This document shows, one piece after another, positions 11,291 through 23,317 of a DNA stretch of 64,000 bases. Made by a program: the position numbers and the translations under genes. The first letter of the stretch is position 1. Each line of letters opens with the position of its first letter. The stretch comes from Maratus speciosus (Eukaryota; Arthropoda; Arachnida; Araneae; Salticidae), in contig CAWVRF010001077.1 in the NCBI GenBank assembly GCA_963932465.1, positions 620,001-684,000 on the forward strand. The letters are read 5' to 3'. The notes below the pieces were generated by a model. The model made no database searches and had not been told where the DNA came from. It worked only from the letters and a program-made list of their open reading frames with translations.

Positions 11291-13340
11291 TCAACTTGTG
11301 TCCTATATTATGTATCCTGTATTATATGAACTTTTAAAAAATATATACTAAAGTAGTTTAATCTATAACTTCCCATCAGTCATGAAAAACACTTTGTTTC
11401 AATGCTTAAATATCATATTTTACTTTTTAGTGCCAAAAATTACGCGTATCATAAACGTAGAAAATGAATTTACAATAGAAGAAAATTTAATAACCGATTC
11501 AGAATGTCTATAATTAAATGTTTGATTATCATTACAAACAGAAAAAATGCTTACATACAATTTAAAAAAATAAATATACCAATTTGAAAAACACTAAAAA
11601 TAATAATTAGTATTTATAATTGTACTATTAAACAACAGCAAACTCAATAGATAAATTGAATGCATTATTAGATTTAACGATATCTCAAAAATATTTGCAT
11701 ATGGTATAAGGAATTCATATTATTTTATAATTTCGGCAAATGTTAAATGGTTAAATCTGAAAACATTGGTTTGAAGATTTAGGATTTTGAAAGATAATTT
11801 TAAATATTATTAGCACTAAAAGAAAATTCTTTCAAATGTTTCACTACTGTAATATGTAAAAATACATTTTCCCAGTATAATGTTAATTTCTAATCTGAAA
11901 CAGTTTCGTAATCTCAAGATAATCGAACATCATATTTAACACCAAAATAATAATAACTATAAGTGTTAGTAATCAAAAAATAGTAAGAAGCCGATAAAAT
12001 AATTCCAAATCATTGTCGTTCCATACATTTTCAATCTCAATTAAAAGTAAATTAATGTTTATATTAATTCCAGTATGAATGTAGGCATGCACAGTCTCTG
12101 CGCAGTTTTTTTTTTTTTTCAAGCGATGGCAGATTAAGATATTTTCTTTACAGTTATCGAATTTGAAAATATCGCTTCTGACAGTTACAGATCAGTCTCT
12201 TACAAATATAACATAAAACTATTTAACTCATATGTACAAATCAGGAATAAAATATTTAAATTAAGTAAAACTTACATATACGTTCTATTAATATCCGTGT
12301 ATCCTAAAATGGTCATTTCCTTATCTTAAAGTGTTGTAGACGTGGTGAAGGTGATGTTCTAAAAACAGTGAACTATTTATTTCCCGCGTCTTCTCATGTT
12401 TATTTTTTTGTGGGCAGACGATTTTCAAGCAGATGGTCTGGTACAGATTATTTGTTTTTGCATGTAAGACATATGAAACTTGAATGCGCAGTAATTTTCT
12501 GAAAGTATGGTTAATTAAAATTTTGTATTTGAAGAAATGTCCAATGTATTTAACCTTTTCTTTTTATCCGTACTAGAAATAATTCAAGTTAAAATGTATT
12601 GTAAAGTTCCTTTTTTCTAAATAATTATAATAATAATATTCATAATTAGAGTTTATTAGATATACCATTGTTTAAATTTTCAAAAGGTGTAAAAATAAAT
12701 TTAATGGTAATAACGACCCCCCCCCCTTTTTTTTTTCTTTTTTTTTTAAGTAAAGTTTGTTTTGCACAAATTTTGTATATTTCTTTTATTTTCGGAAAAT
12801 GCTAATTTTATTTAAAAAGTCTGAAAGAAGTAGAATTTATGACTTGAATACAAATTATAAAAATATTCTAAAGCAAGAAATGCATAGATGACTAAACTCT
12901 GAAGACTCTTTCTACGTGCTCATTAAAAGGTGCAGATTTAACTGTAATAGAAATTTTTTATTTTGAAACCACAGAAGTGTTTCGAATAATCCTGGTCGGT
13001 AAAAAAATAAATAAATAAATAAATTTCCTTCTAGCAAACTAAATATGTAAAGTGTATAAATTTAATATTCCTAATTCTAAATATATTATCCAAATGCTAG
13101 ATAAAATTGAAATCATGAAAAAGTATACATTCACTATCTTAGATATCAAATTGATAAAATATAGCCTAAAAATTTAGTTTATTAATGCTTGTATCGTGCA
13201 CTTTATTTATTATGCCACCCCCCCCCCTTCCCCTTTAGTGACAGAATTTACCATTTGCTATCCACTAATATATTTTATTCCTTATGCCATGTAACTCGTG
13301 ACTGTTTAAAATATTTCTCTTCATTTTCAAAGATTTTTGA
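11291..13340. other. AT-rich interior of the 7888-13655 element, nothing recognised
   Basis: It has homopolymer runs (C at 12717, T near 12730, C at 13217) but no open frame, RNA gene or repeat family that I can identify. Confidence 0.4.
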
Positions 13341-13655
13341 AGTTCATATTTTTGTCACACTGTGACTTACAATATGGTGGTTTTTTTGTCACATATGTGA
13401 CGTGACGTACGTTACATAGCAGTGACATAACAGTGACCTCACAATTTTTTTTTTATTGCCAGAAAAACATAATTTTACAGTAAATAACATTTTTTGAAGA
13501 ATTTTCGTAATTTTTTAAAATTTTCTAAGAAGTTCACATCTCAGTCATAATGTGACATCACTGAGTGGTGGCATTTTGGTCACAGATGTGACGTGACCAC
13601 AGTGACTTACAGTGACGTCACAACGACGTCACCGTGACCATGCATGCTATGAGGG

Positions 13656-13985
13656 ATATTTGTTCATTTAGCCTAGGTTTTTAAAAAATGTACCTTAAAT
13701 TCAAATAAAAATTCAATCATTATAAAATTTTGGCTGATGCACAGCTCGAGCAGCTGATCGTAGTGACAAATTTTAGGTTTATTTTTCAATCACTAAAAAA
13801 GCATTACTTTGAATGTATAAAAAAAAAACTTTCAAATGCCAAAGGTGGCTAATGGTACAATATTTGCTCATTTACCCTAGGTTTTTAAAAAAAGTACTTC
13901 AGATCAAATAAAATTTCAATCATTATAAAGAAATTTTGGATGGTGCACAGCCCGAGCAGCTGATCATAGTCACAAATTAACGTTT
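13656..13985 (+). repeat. ~205-bp direct duplication
   Basis: GTTCATTTAGCCTAGG...GAGCAGCTGATCGTAGT (13660-13770) recurs as GCTCATTTACCCTAGG...GAGCAGCTGATCATAGT (13865-13970). The second copy keeps the uninterrupted insertion site of the 7888-13655 element. Confidence 0.75.
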
Positions 13986-15182
13986 TTAGTTTTATTTAGG
14001 CAACAAACAGATGAATAATGACGTCCTGAAAATAAAAGCATGTTTATTTCTCAGTCTTATTACGCTCATTAGAGAAATGCGAAAAAAATCTTCGGTTTGC
14101 CAAAAAATATCACATCTAAAAATTTTGCATAACTAACTTTATTTATCATTTGCAAAGAGTTTTGATAGTGAAAGATCTAAAATTCTATCAACAGCAATTT
14201 GACATTATTTAATGGAACGTAGTTTGGAACGTAATTAACTCTGTTTTGTAGCTAACTCTGGTACATTTTTAGCCATACCGTTACGAACATTTCTAACGTT
14301 GGACATCATACTTGGTTGTGGATTCGATTACGGATGATTGGGAAGATTTTATTGAATGAAAACTAGAGGTTTAGTTTTCTATTTGAATTAGTTATCGAGG
14401 TTATTTTCCTAAGTTAATAGTTGCATTATTAAAACTGGTACGTAAAAAGAAACGGCAGTTAAAATGGCATTATTTTAATTTTATTCACAGAATTCCACTT
14501 TAAATATCCACTTTTACATGATTCACATATTTTAAAATATAAAAGTTAAATACTGTTTTGATTGTATTTACTCTACTGGAAATCAAAGATAAGAAACTGT
14601 ACAGAAAATCTGGCAAAAGAAGACGTATATTACCAAGTATAATGTAACGTAGAGAGAGATTGTATTTATGTTATCAGATCCGCACAAAGTACCAAGCTGA
14701 GAAGTCCGAAGTAAAAGAACTAACAAACGAAAGTGAATAACCCGAACATTCTTTAAGTTAAATGGTCAATCTCTGCAGTCATTGTAATTCTCTCTTTTTT
14801 AGTTGTGTGGTGATATGATCGTAATGGCCGCAATTCCATGCCAAACTCTATATGTGTACTAAAGAGTTGCTTCTGAATTGCCCGTATTTCGTCTAACGCA
14901 TCAGATAATATAATAGCGCAATTGCGTCCGATGCGTATTCAGAAAATGCGGAAGGACCTTCCAGGTGAAGGTCCATATTAATTTAAAATACAGGGTCGGA
15001 TTTTCCATTTCGTTTGATTGAAGGTTTATTTAAAAAATGGTCCAGCGCAGCGGGCTCAGCCTGCTAGTTATATATATAAATTCCAAACGGAAATTTCGTT
15101 CCGAACATCTATATTTCGAGTTCAACTGCATGGATTTTGACGGAGCTTACACTGTTAGATAGATATCATTTCAAGGAAGGTT

Positions 15183-15455
15183 TTAACCCTTAACCGGAAA
15201 CGTACCATCTGTGAGATGGTTGCTTCTACATATCTGCCCTTAATATTCGTAATGTTGGTAATAATAATATTGGTTTGTATAAAATTGGTAATGTCTCTCT
15301 CCGACATTCAAAACTTATTTTTATGCTGTTATATTAAAAAAATTGGTCCTGTTAATGCATTACAGTTAAAGATTAAATGTTTACGTTCACTATTTAGTAA
15401 GTTATTAAGTGTTCTGTTTCTGCACAGGATTTTCACGTTTCCGGTTAAGGGTTAA
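15183..15455. mobile_element. TTAA element P1 (piggyBac-like MITE)
   Basis: It is bounded by TTAA at both ends with perfect 21-bp TIRs that begin TTAACCCTTAACCGGAAAC. Element a has the empty site GGTTTTAAGCTATAAC with one TTAA at 4808-4811. TTAA duplication with CCCTT ends fits piggyBac. It is 273 bp including both TTAAs. A 79-codon open frame across it looks incidental. Confidence 0.93.
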
Positions 15456-15955
15456 GCTATAACACATCGTTCTACGTAGATTAGTTATAAAATTGTGACA
15501 GAAAGTTCTGTCATTTTGGACGACAAGGTTACCATTTTATTTCTTGGCGAACTTTCTCGTTGATGAAAAAATTGAAACGGCTCGAAAAATAAAAGAATAT
15601 TTAAAATTTTAAAAATGTAGAAAAAGAAAAAAGAAATCAGTTTTAATGAGTGATGATGTTAAAAAACGAAAATATTTAATTTAAACATGAAAGGAAATGT
15701 TCGTAATGCTTAAAAAATTACTCAGTTGAAATATTGCAATTGAAATAAGATTTGGCGATTTATCTTTTGCGTCAGGTTAAGAAAAATGCAACTGAAAAAT
15801 TTATAAGATGACACCAAGGAAGTTCTTCATAAGCGCAAGCTGAGAAATATTTGGAAAAAAAATATAGAATAATCTTCTCATGAGGATATATATGTTTATA
15901 AAAAAAATCGGCAGAACCTCGATTTAGTGTTCGTAAAATAATAATGAAAATTTCC

Positions 15956-15957
<2 letters not shown>

Positions 15958-16003
<46 letters not shown>
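15958..16003. repeat. Poly-T tract (46 bp)
   Basis: An uninterrupted T run present in element b but reduced to a few T in the paralogue near 5355, so it is a local expansion. Length may be affected by assembly or sequencing. Confidence 0.9.
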
Positions 16004-16008
<5 letters not shown>

Positions 16009-16878
16009 GTGATTTAACGCTGGTTGGCGACACAATAAAATTTTGAATAATGCTATGATAAATTTTCTTTAAAAGAAACTTTTTCAACTCTCCTTACACA
16101 GTTAGTTTAAGTAAGTTTAACTTAAATAAATTCATTTTTATAACTGCAGTTTTGTCATATACATTTATATGTCTATATAATGAAATTTAACAATTGTAAT
16201 TATGCTGTTTAGAACAAAATTTAAATGAATTAAAATTGTTTCAAACTCAAAATTAAGGTCCGATTCTGAGCATTGGCAATTTGACTTCGATATTATTAAT
16301 GTCAGAGATTGTTGCCATGGAAACAACGACTTAATATCGAAATGTTTAATGATAGCATTCTTAATTAAAATACATTTAACACTTATCCCGCCGGTGACGC
16401 CGTATAAAATTAAATAATTAGAGCAACACACAATTTGTATATATTGTTGTATATATTACAGAAAAAATAATAAACTAATCCACCGTTTAAGTTTAAATTG
16501 ATAGAGTATTAGGCATTTAAGTACTTATTTAACAAGAAATTTATAAATGCATTTCAATGTCTTGCATTTGGCAAGGAAATGTATTGGTTCGCCAAATAGC
16601 GTGCAGCGTTCGTCTTTTCGCGCCAAATACTCGAATATATATGTATATATATATTACAAATTTTATATAGGGATTCTGCCGCTGCATTTGACTAATCTTT
16701 TTTACATACTACATGAATAATTTTGTTAGCATTTCCTTTTTCAAAATATTTTGAGTATGCGCTTTAAGAAGAACTTCCTTGTGAGTAAAAATTTTGTTTA
16801 TTATTTTTTTTATTAACATTTTTTATTATCTAACCCTTACAGAAAAAACTAGCAGATGTAATTATAAAAATGACGATA

Positions 16879-17081
16879 CACTGTAAAAAAATTTTTGTAA
16901 AGTTACTAAAGTTTTTCTAGGAAACTGGGATTCCAGGAATTTTTTATGTAACGGCAACAACAAAAATTCCTGTAACAGACGCTGTTACAGGAATTTTTCT
17001 TGTTGCCGTTACATAAAAAGTTCCTGGAATCCCAGTTTCCTAGAAAAACTTTAGTAACTTCACAGATTTTTTTTTACAGTG
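16879..17081. mobile_element. Near-perfect hairpin MITE, TA target
   Basis: Two arms of about 97 bp are almost perfect reverse complements, from CACTGTAAAAAAA to TTTTTTTACAGTG, with TA at 16877-16878 and 17082-17083. The paralogue at 6939-6940 has one TA in matching flanks. TA duplication suggests the Tc1/mariner group. The low divergence between arms suggests recent origin or ongoing gene conversion. Confidence 0.92.
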
Positions 17082-18582
17082 TACTTATGAGTTACATGTT
17101 TGTTTATTTTGATTTTACATTTGTCGTCAAATAATTTGATTTTAATCCAAAAAGGCGTAAACATGCATCAGCCCCATCGATGTTCAATTTTATATAGGTG
17201 ATTTTTCAAATGTAAGACAGCATTGTTAGAGCAATTTTTTATATTGAAATTTAAATTATATAAATAGCAGTTAATATTATAAAAGTGGATTTAAATTTTA
17301 GTGAAAATGTCTGCCCCCATACGCACATTTTCTATATAATTTAATTTCAAACATTTTAAATATTTTTTCTCATACTTTACCACGGAAACAGACTGGTTTG
17401 TTTTCCTCAAACTTGTGACTTTTATAACCTCGAAACTCATATCAGCGAATATTGTACACCCTTTTTTTTAAACACATATTGCCAATTTCCCTATTAGAAA
17501 TGTCTACTGTTTCAAATTTTAAGTACTAAGGATTATTCTTAAGAAAATTCATGCAATTATGCGTTATTAATACCACACAAGAAAACATTTTACAATAAAA
17601 ATTGCTTACTGAAATAAATTTTCGATGATCATTTTAATTCGACATCCTTTTTTCAGTTTTTTTTTGTTGTTGTTGTTGAAGGTTTTTGAATGATATTGGA
17701 TTTATCTTCCGCAATCAGGTTACTCGCTAATTAGCGTATTTAATGAACTGTTGGATGTTTCTTTTATATTTGAAAGAGACTCTGTGGACAGTGATCCCGA
17801 TTGCAGAAGATTGCATGACATTTGTACTTAGCGATTAATAAATTTATGGTTTTTCATTATGAAGCAAGCGGAGAAAAGAAGATTTAGTATTATATATTTT
17901 TCATCTGCAGTTATTTTATTATCACTAAATAAGCAATAGTTGGAATGACAATACTCGGGAAAAAAAATCTGACGCACTGTCCTAGCCACTAAACTTTGTG
18001 TAAAATTAACGATTTTAGGTTTATTTAGGCAACAGACTGAATAATAGTGTAATTTTGAAATTAAAAATCCTATTTATTTCTCCGTGCTATTTACTCATTA
18101 GAGAAATGAAAAAAAAATCTTCGGTGCATCAAAAAGATTAATGCGTACTAGATTATTAAGTTTTATTAAGTTTTGTATAACTGACTTAATTTATCATCCT
18201 CAAAGAGTATTTTTGGTGAAAGATCTAATATAATTCAGTCAACAGCAAATTGACTTTATTTAATGGAATGTAGTTTGGTTCATAATTACCTTTGTTTTAT
18301 ATCTAACCCTGCCACATTTGTAACCATGTAGTTGCAAACACTTCTAATGTTTGACATCAAACTTACCTGTGCGCCCGATTATGGAATATTGGGAAGATTT
18401 TGATTGGATAAAAACAAGAGATTTATATTTATATCATAATCAGTTATGGAGGGTTTTAGGTAGCTTTCTTTACAAAAAAGCTACCTATTGCAGCCGTTCG
18501 GAGGAAAGCGATTTCAAAAAATTTTGGTATATTTTCATCGATCATGACCCCCAGACCTCGAAACCACCCTCCGTTCAAAATT

Positions 18583-18611
18583 GATATATATATATATATA
18601 TATATATATAT
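18583..18611. repeat. (TA)n microsatellite
   Basis: Alternating TA run immediately before the first satellite unit. Confidence 0.9.
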
Positions 18612-20730
18612 CTGACCTATGTCACACTGTAACTCCCGTAATTATGAACCGATTTCGATGTAATTTGGTGTGTACATAGTTCATACCAATGTCTCGACCG
18701 AGTTCGTTGGCCAGCTTCATCCGCCGTTTTGTTTCAAAATGGCGGCCATTTAAAATTTAAAAAAAAATTAAAACTTGAAATGTGGTACCAAAAAATTAAA
18801 AATGGAAAAATATTTTTTTCTTATGTATTTGACCTTTATACAAAGATTCCGGAGCAGTTTTTGTTTCGTCTATATCTTAAAAAATGGCTGAGTTATAGCA
18901 TTTTGAATTTCTAGCGTGGCTGATATTTTGAAACGTCCTGAATTTTGTCACGCGATAAAAGGCGTATTTATGAACCGATTTGGATGTAATTCGGTGTGTA
19001 CATAGTACATACCAGTCTCTCGACCGAGTTCGTTGGCCAGCTTCATCCGCCATTTTGTTTCAAAATGGCGGCCATTTAAATTTTTTTTAAAAATTTAAAA
19101 TTTGAAATGTAGTACCAAAAAATTGAAAATGGAAAAATATTTTTTACTTATGTATTTGACCTTTATACAAAGATTTCGGAGCAGTTTTTGTTTCGTCTAT
19201 ATCTTAAAAAATGGCTGAGTTATAGCATTTTGAATTTCTAGCGTGGCTGACATTTTGAAACGTCCTGAATTTTGTCACGCGATAAAAGGCGTATTTATGA
19301 ACCGATTTGGATGTAACTTCGTTTATACATAGTACATACCAATGTCTCGACCGGGTTCGTTGGCCAGCTTCACCCGCCATCTTGTTTAAAAATGGCGGCC
19401 ATTTAAATTTTTAAGAAAAATTTAAATTTGAAATTTGGTACCAAAAATTGAAAATTGAAAAAATATTTTCTTCTTATGTGTTTGACCTTGATAAAAAGAT
19501 TCGGGAGCAGTTTTTGTTTCGTCTATATCTTAAGAAATGGCTGAGTTATAGCATTTTGAATTTCTAGCGTGGCTGACATTTTGAAACGTCCTGATTTTTC
19601 TCACGTAATAACAGGCGTATTTATGAACCGACTTGGATGTACCTTGGTGTGTACATAGTATATACAAATATCTCGACCGAGTTCGTTGGCCAGCTTCATC
19701 CGCCATCTTGTTTCAAAATGGCGGCCATTTAAAAAAATTAAAAAATAAAAAAATTTAAATGAGATACCAAAAAATTGGAAAATGAAAAAGATTTTTTTTG
19801 TATGTGTTTGACCTTAATACAAAGATTACGGAACAGTTTTTCTTCCGTCTATATCTAAAAAAAATGGCTGAGTAATAGCATTTTGAATTTCTCTTGTGGC
19901 TGACATTTTAAAACGACCTGATTTTTGTCACGCGATAACAGGCGTATTTATGAACCTATTTGGATGTAACTTGGTCTGTATATAGTACATACCAATGTCT
20001 CGACCGAGTTCGTTGGCCAGCTTCATTCGCCATCTTGTTTCAAAAGGGTTGCCATTTAAATAAATTAAATTTAAAATTCAAAATGAGATATTAAAAAATT
20101 GGAAAATGAAAAAGATTTTTTTTATGTGTTTGGCCTTGATACAAAGATTCCGGAGCAGTTTTTGTTTCTGAAAATTTGTTCTTTTGTTGATATCTTAAAA
20201 AATGGTTGATTTATAGTACTTTGAATTTCTAGCATGGCTAACATTTTGAAACGATCTTGTATTTGTCACGCGATAACACACGTATTCGCCTATTTCGATG
20301 TAAGAAGGCATGTGGATAGTATACATCAACACCTCGACCAAGTTCGCTGGCCAGATTCATCAGCCATCTTGTTTCAAAATGGCGGCCATTAAATTAAAAA
20401 ATATATATATATTTAAAGTGAGGTGCAAAAAAATTAGAAATTGAAAAAGGTTTCTTTCTTAAGTATTTGATCTTGATATAAGGATTCAGGAGCATTTTTT
20501 GTTTGTCTTTACCTTAAAAAATGGCTCAGATATAGCAGTTTCAATTTCTATTGTGGGTGACATTTTGAAAAATCTGATTTTTTGCATGCGACAGCACTCC
20601 TATATATTAACCGATTCCGATGTGAGTGAGCATGTGCACAGCAATTACTAAGGTCTCGACCAAGTTTACTGCTTAGCCTCATCCACCATGTTGTTTTAAA
20701 ATGACAGGCACTTTAAGAAATTGCCTAATT
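18605..20730 (+). repeat. 326-bp satellite, seven units
   Basis: The anchor CTCGACC recurs at 18693, 19019, 19346, 19672, 19999, 20333 and 20654 (spacing 326, 327, 326, 327, 334, 321). Each unit has an ATGAACCGATTTGGATGTAA-type block, GTTCGTTGGCCAGCTTCATC and, in most, AAAATGGCGGCCATTT. Divergence grows towards the right, with units 6 and 7 most decayed. Short open frames in it are not conserved between units, so coding is unlikely. Confidence 0.93.
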
Positions 20731-21722
20731 TGGCAACCAAATATAAGTTACTTTAAAGAAAAGCAGCTTGGATAAAGCTGACTAATTTCGCGAAATTCTC
20801 ATTCATTATATTGATAAAAATTAGTATTGAATCTCCTATATTCGGTTTCCACTAAATTGAGCTTCGTGTGTTTGCATGATATAAGTTGGCTTTTTTTAAA
20901 TAAGGATTATGAAAGCTACCTCTTCCTCCCGGCACTGGCCGGAAGGACTTTTTTCCAGTTTAACAGTTACATGATTGCAATTGGTTTAAAAGAAAAGAAA
21001 TGACAGTGAAAATGATATTATTTTAATTTTATTCAAACACTTCAGTTTTAAAAACCCACTTTTGTAAGATTCAAATTTCTTTTAAATATGAAAGTTAATC
21101 AGTTCTTTGTGTGGAAATAATTTATCACATTTTTTTGACTGTATTTAATCTGCTGTAATCCGAAGATAGAAAACTGCAGTAGACCTGCCAGAAGAAGATT
21201 TATATTACGAAATATAATGTAGCGTAGAGAGAGATTGTATTTAAGCTACCAGAAGCATACATAGCACCAAGCTGAGAAGCCCGGAGTTCAGAAACTAACA
21301 AACGATAATGAATAATCCGAAGATGATTAATGTTCAGTGGTCACTCTCTGCAATCATCGTAATTATCTCTCATTTTAGTAGTATGGTGACTAGAGAACAT
21401 TTAAATGTCTGATGATCATAACGACCGTTTTTCCTTCCCAACCTCTTCTTTAAAGATCTACGATAAAAGAGTTTCTTCTGAATAGCCCAAATTTTGCCTA
21501 AAGTATAAGATAATATATTAGCTAAATGACGTTTGCATCGTATTCAGCAAATGCGGAAAGACTTTCCAGGTGAAGGTCCATATTAATTTAAAATACAAGT
21601 TCGAATTCATGATTTTGTTTGATCAAGGTTCATTTGGAAAATGGACCAGAGAAGCGGGCGTAGCCTGCTAGTTTAAAATATAATTCCTTCATTACATAAG
21701 GCAAATATTTTTTTCACATATA

Positions 21723-22326
21723 CAGAGTGTATCTAAAATGCTTCAACAAACTTAGGGGAATAATAGTACTCATAAAGACGAACAAAAAATGCAATGGAAC
21801 ATGGGGTCGCAAATGACGTTTAAAGGGTGAAAATCGCAAAAGTAATAAAAATATCGAATTCTCGCATAATGCTTTTCTGCAGAACTGGCTAGTAGCAAGA
21901 AGATGATTTTCCTTTCACTTTATGCATATCCTGTCAGAAAGAGATAACAAAAACTTGGAAGAAAGCCAAACAAATCTGTGAGCAGGAATCTACGTATGCA
22001 GGACTCCCGAAGTCTTCGGGCGTGTCCGCCAGTTGTTCCTCCGTAGATGTACTCTGTGTAATAATGTCCTCGGTCGACACTTTGAACAACTTTTGTAAAA
22101 TATTTGTTTTCTCTGGACATCACGAGCTGTATTGTACCTATTCTGTGCAATAAATAATTTTCTGGAGTGTTTCTTTCTTGTCTCAGTTTGTCCATTTCCA
22201 GACACATTTTCTCGATTTTCATCCTTTAAACGTCATTTGCGACCCCATGTTCCATTGCATTTCTTGTTCGTCTTCATGAGTACTATCACCCCTCTAAGTT
22301 TGTTGAAGTATTCCAGATGCATACTG
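21723..22326. mobile_element. TA-flanked element with ~118-bp TIRs (Tc1/mariner-like, non-autonomous)
   Basis: The left end CAGAGTGTATCTAAAATGC and the right end are reverse complements over about 118 bp, flanked by TA at 21721-21722 and 22327-22328. The minus strand has a 100-codon frame (21920-22222) with no domain I can recognise; the frame runs into the TIR and may be a remnant or chance. 604 bp. Confidence 0.8.
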
Positions 22327-22355
22327 TATAATAAAAAGATTTACTAAAAGACGTA

Positions 22356-23317
22356 GGGTAAAGCGCCCATATTTCGTCCCCTCTCCTAATTTCGTCCCTC
22401 TTCACTTCTCCGTTTCTGTGAAAGGATCGCCACTTATGACGCCAGGCTCAGGGGACGGGAGGTAAAAGGGGTCAGTGTTGAAAGTTTCGTTTGCTAAGAT
22501 GCATACATAAATTAAAGACGGCGAATTTCCTATTTTTAGAAGACCCGAGTTCTTATTACATCGTTTGTAGAACGTTATTTACTGTACTGTAAGTATTTAT
22601 TTCTTATCAATTGCATGTATTTTACGTTAGTAAGATGCTGAGAGTAGGATACAGTGAGTTTTAGGACGCTCAGTTCATTTTACGGGAACTGAAGATCCAT
22701 AATATTGTGATGTAGCGTGGTCCCAATTTCGTCCCCCTTGCAGTTTTTGAAATTAGGAATGCTTTTTCATGACATTTTTTTTTTCAATTTTTTCCTCATG
22801 TTTGTATGGCTAATGCATAATTGCCAATCTCCCGATTTTTTGGATACCAGTAAAATCTTACAAAAATGTTTTCTTTATTTAATTGCGTTAAAACTGCGAT
22901 TGTATAAAGCAAGTATTTCTGCATAAAAATATTGATATGAAAACAATCGGGAGGTTGGCAACTGTGCTGATGTTTCGTTATGTTTTTCTTCCACTGATAA
23001 TTAGTACATTTCTTTGTGTCTTACTTTAATGTAATTTAATAGAAATAAGTTTTGATTCAGTTATAAGATAAGCCTAGGCGTATTGGATTTTTGGGGGGAA
23101 CGAAATCGGGACCATTTTTTTCCTTTTGTATTTTTTAGATACTTTTGAAAAAACAGTTTTCCGCATTGTTAAAATTTTTTTGTACGATATTTGCCTATGT
23201 TTCTATGTGCGTGGGTAGTTAGTCTATGTAAAATCCAAATTTGGTAGCTTTTCAACGAACATTACAACTTTCAAGGGCCAAAAAGTGACTGGGGGACGCT
23301 AATAGGGCACCTTATCC
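22356..23317. mobile_element. TA-inserted element with GGGTAAAGCGCCC termini
   Basis: Imperfect TIRs (GGGTAAAGCGCCC...CGTCCCC against GGATAAGGTGCCC...CGTCCCC) are flanked by TA at 22354-22355 and 23318-23319. The right arm of the surrounding fold-back element reads GACGTATATTACACAC, the empty site. A pogo or mariner affinity is inferred from the TA target and G-rich ends. 962 bp, non-coding. Confidence 0.82.
22820..22962. mobile_element. Small inverted element nested in 22356-23317
   Basis: TTGCCAATCTCCCGATT and AATCGGGAGGTTGGCAA are near-perfect inverted ends about 140 bp apart. A related GGCTTTTTGGATACCAGTA fragment lies at 61252. Confidence 0.7.

Larger units (their letters stand above)
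7888..13655. mobile_element. 5.8-kb TIR element with TGACGTCA/GTCAC-rich ends
   Basis: The ends at 7888-8160 and 13350-13655 are inverted repeats, rich in GTGACGTCAC, GACGTC and GTCAC words, starting CCCGTAAGGCATGG and CCCTCATAGCATGC. The duplicated host segment has an empty version at 13852-13868 (ACAA then TATTTG); comparison supports a 2-bp AT duplication at 7886-7887 and 13656-13657. No transposase frame is visible. The body holds a tRNA-like element and degenerate repeats. Arrays of subterminal motifs are typical transposase-binding arrays of large cut-and-paste elements. I cannot name the superfamily. Confidence 0.75.
4693..15067 (+). mobile_element. Helitron-type element 'a' with large nested insertions
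   Basis: The 5' end TCTATCTAATAAAATCC leads into a GGAAATTTCGTTCCGG block shared with 15085 and 47488. The 3' end is GCTCAGCCTGCTAG (CTAG 15064-15067), matching 1-327 and 21340-21671. The body runs collinear with element b (15068-21671) over long stretches: 4700-5700 with 15085-16370, 6440-7420 with 16385-17560, and 13980-15067 with 18000-21671. Most of its 10.4 kb is later insertion, chiefly 7888-13655. No Rep/helicase frame is present. Confidence 0.72.
18459..20920. mobile_element. Element bounded by GGTAGCTTTC inverted termini, containing satellite
   Basis: GGTAGCTTTC at 18459-18468 and GAAAGCTACC at 20911-20920 are inverted. A further GCTACC at 18479 makes a small hairpin at the left end. 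The interior is the 326-bp satellite plus a 200-bp right flank that resembles 430-640. Sequence of element b resumes outside. The ends are inferred from a short TIR, so they are tentative. Confidence 0.5.
15068..21671 (+). mobile_element. Helitron-type element 'b'
   Basis: It starts immediately after the CTAG of element a with TTATATATATAAATTCC (the expected TC is altered to TT) and shares the GGAAATTTCGTTCCG block. It ends GCGGGCGTAGCCTGCTAG (CTAG 21668-21671). It is collinear with element a apart from independent insertions: TTAA element 15183, poly-T 15958, hairpin 16879 and satellite element 18459. No replicase frame is present. Confidence 0.7.

Noticed and set aside
18351..18914. Possible exons at the start of the satellite
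   Set aside because: The frames are not maintained in the next satellite units and have no domain.
21920..22222. 100-codon minus-strand frame as a host gene
   Set aside because: It lies inside a TA-flanked inverted-repeat element, runs into the terminal repeat, and has no recognisable domain.
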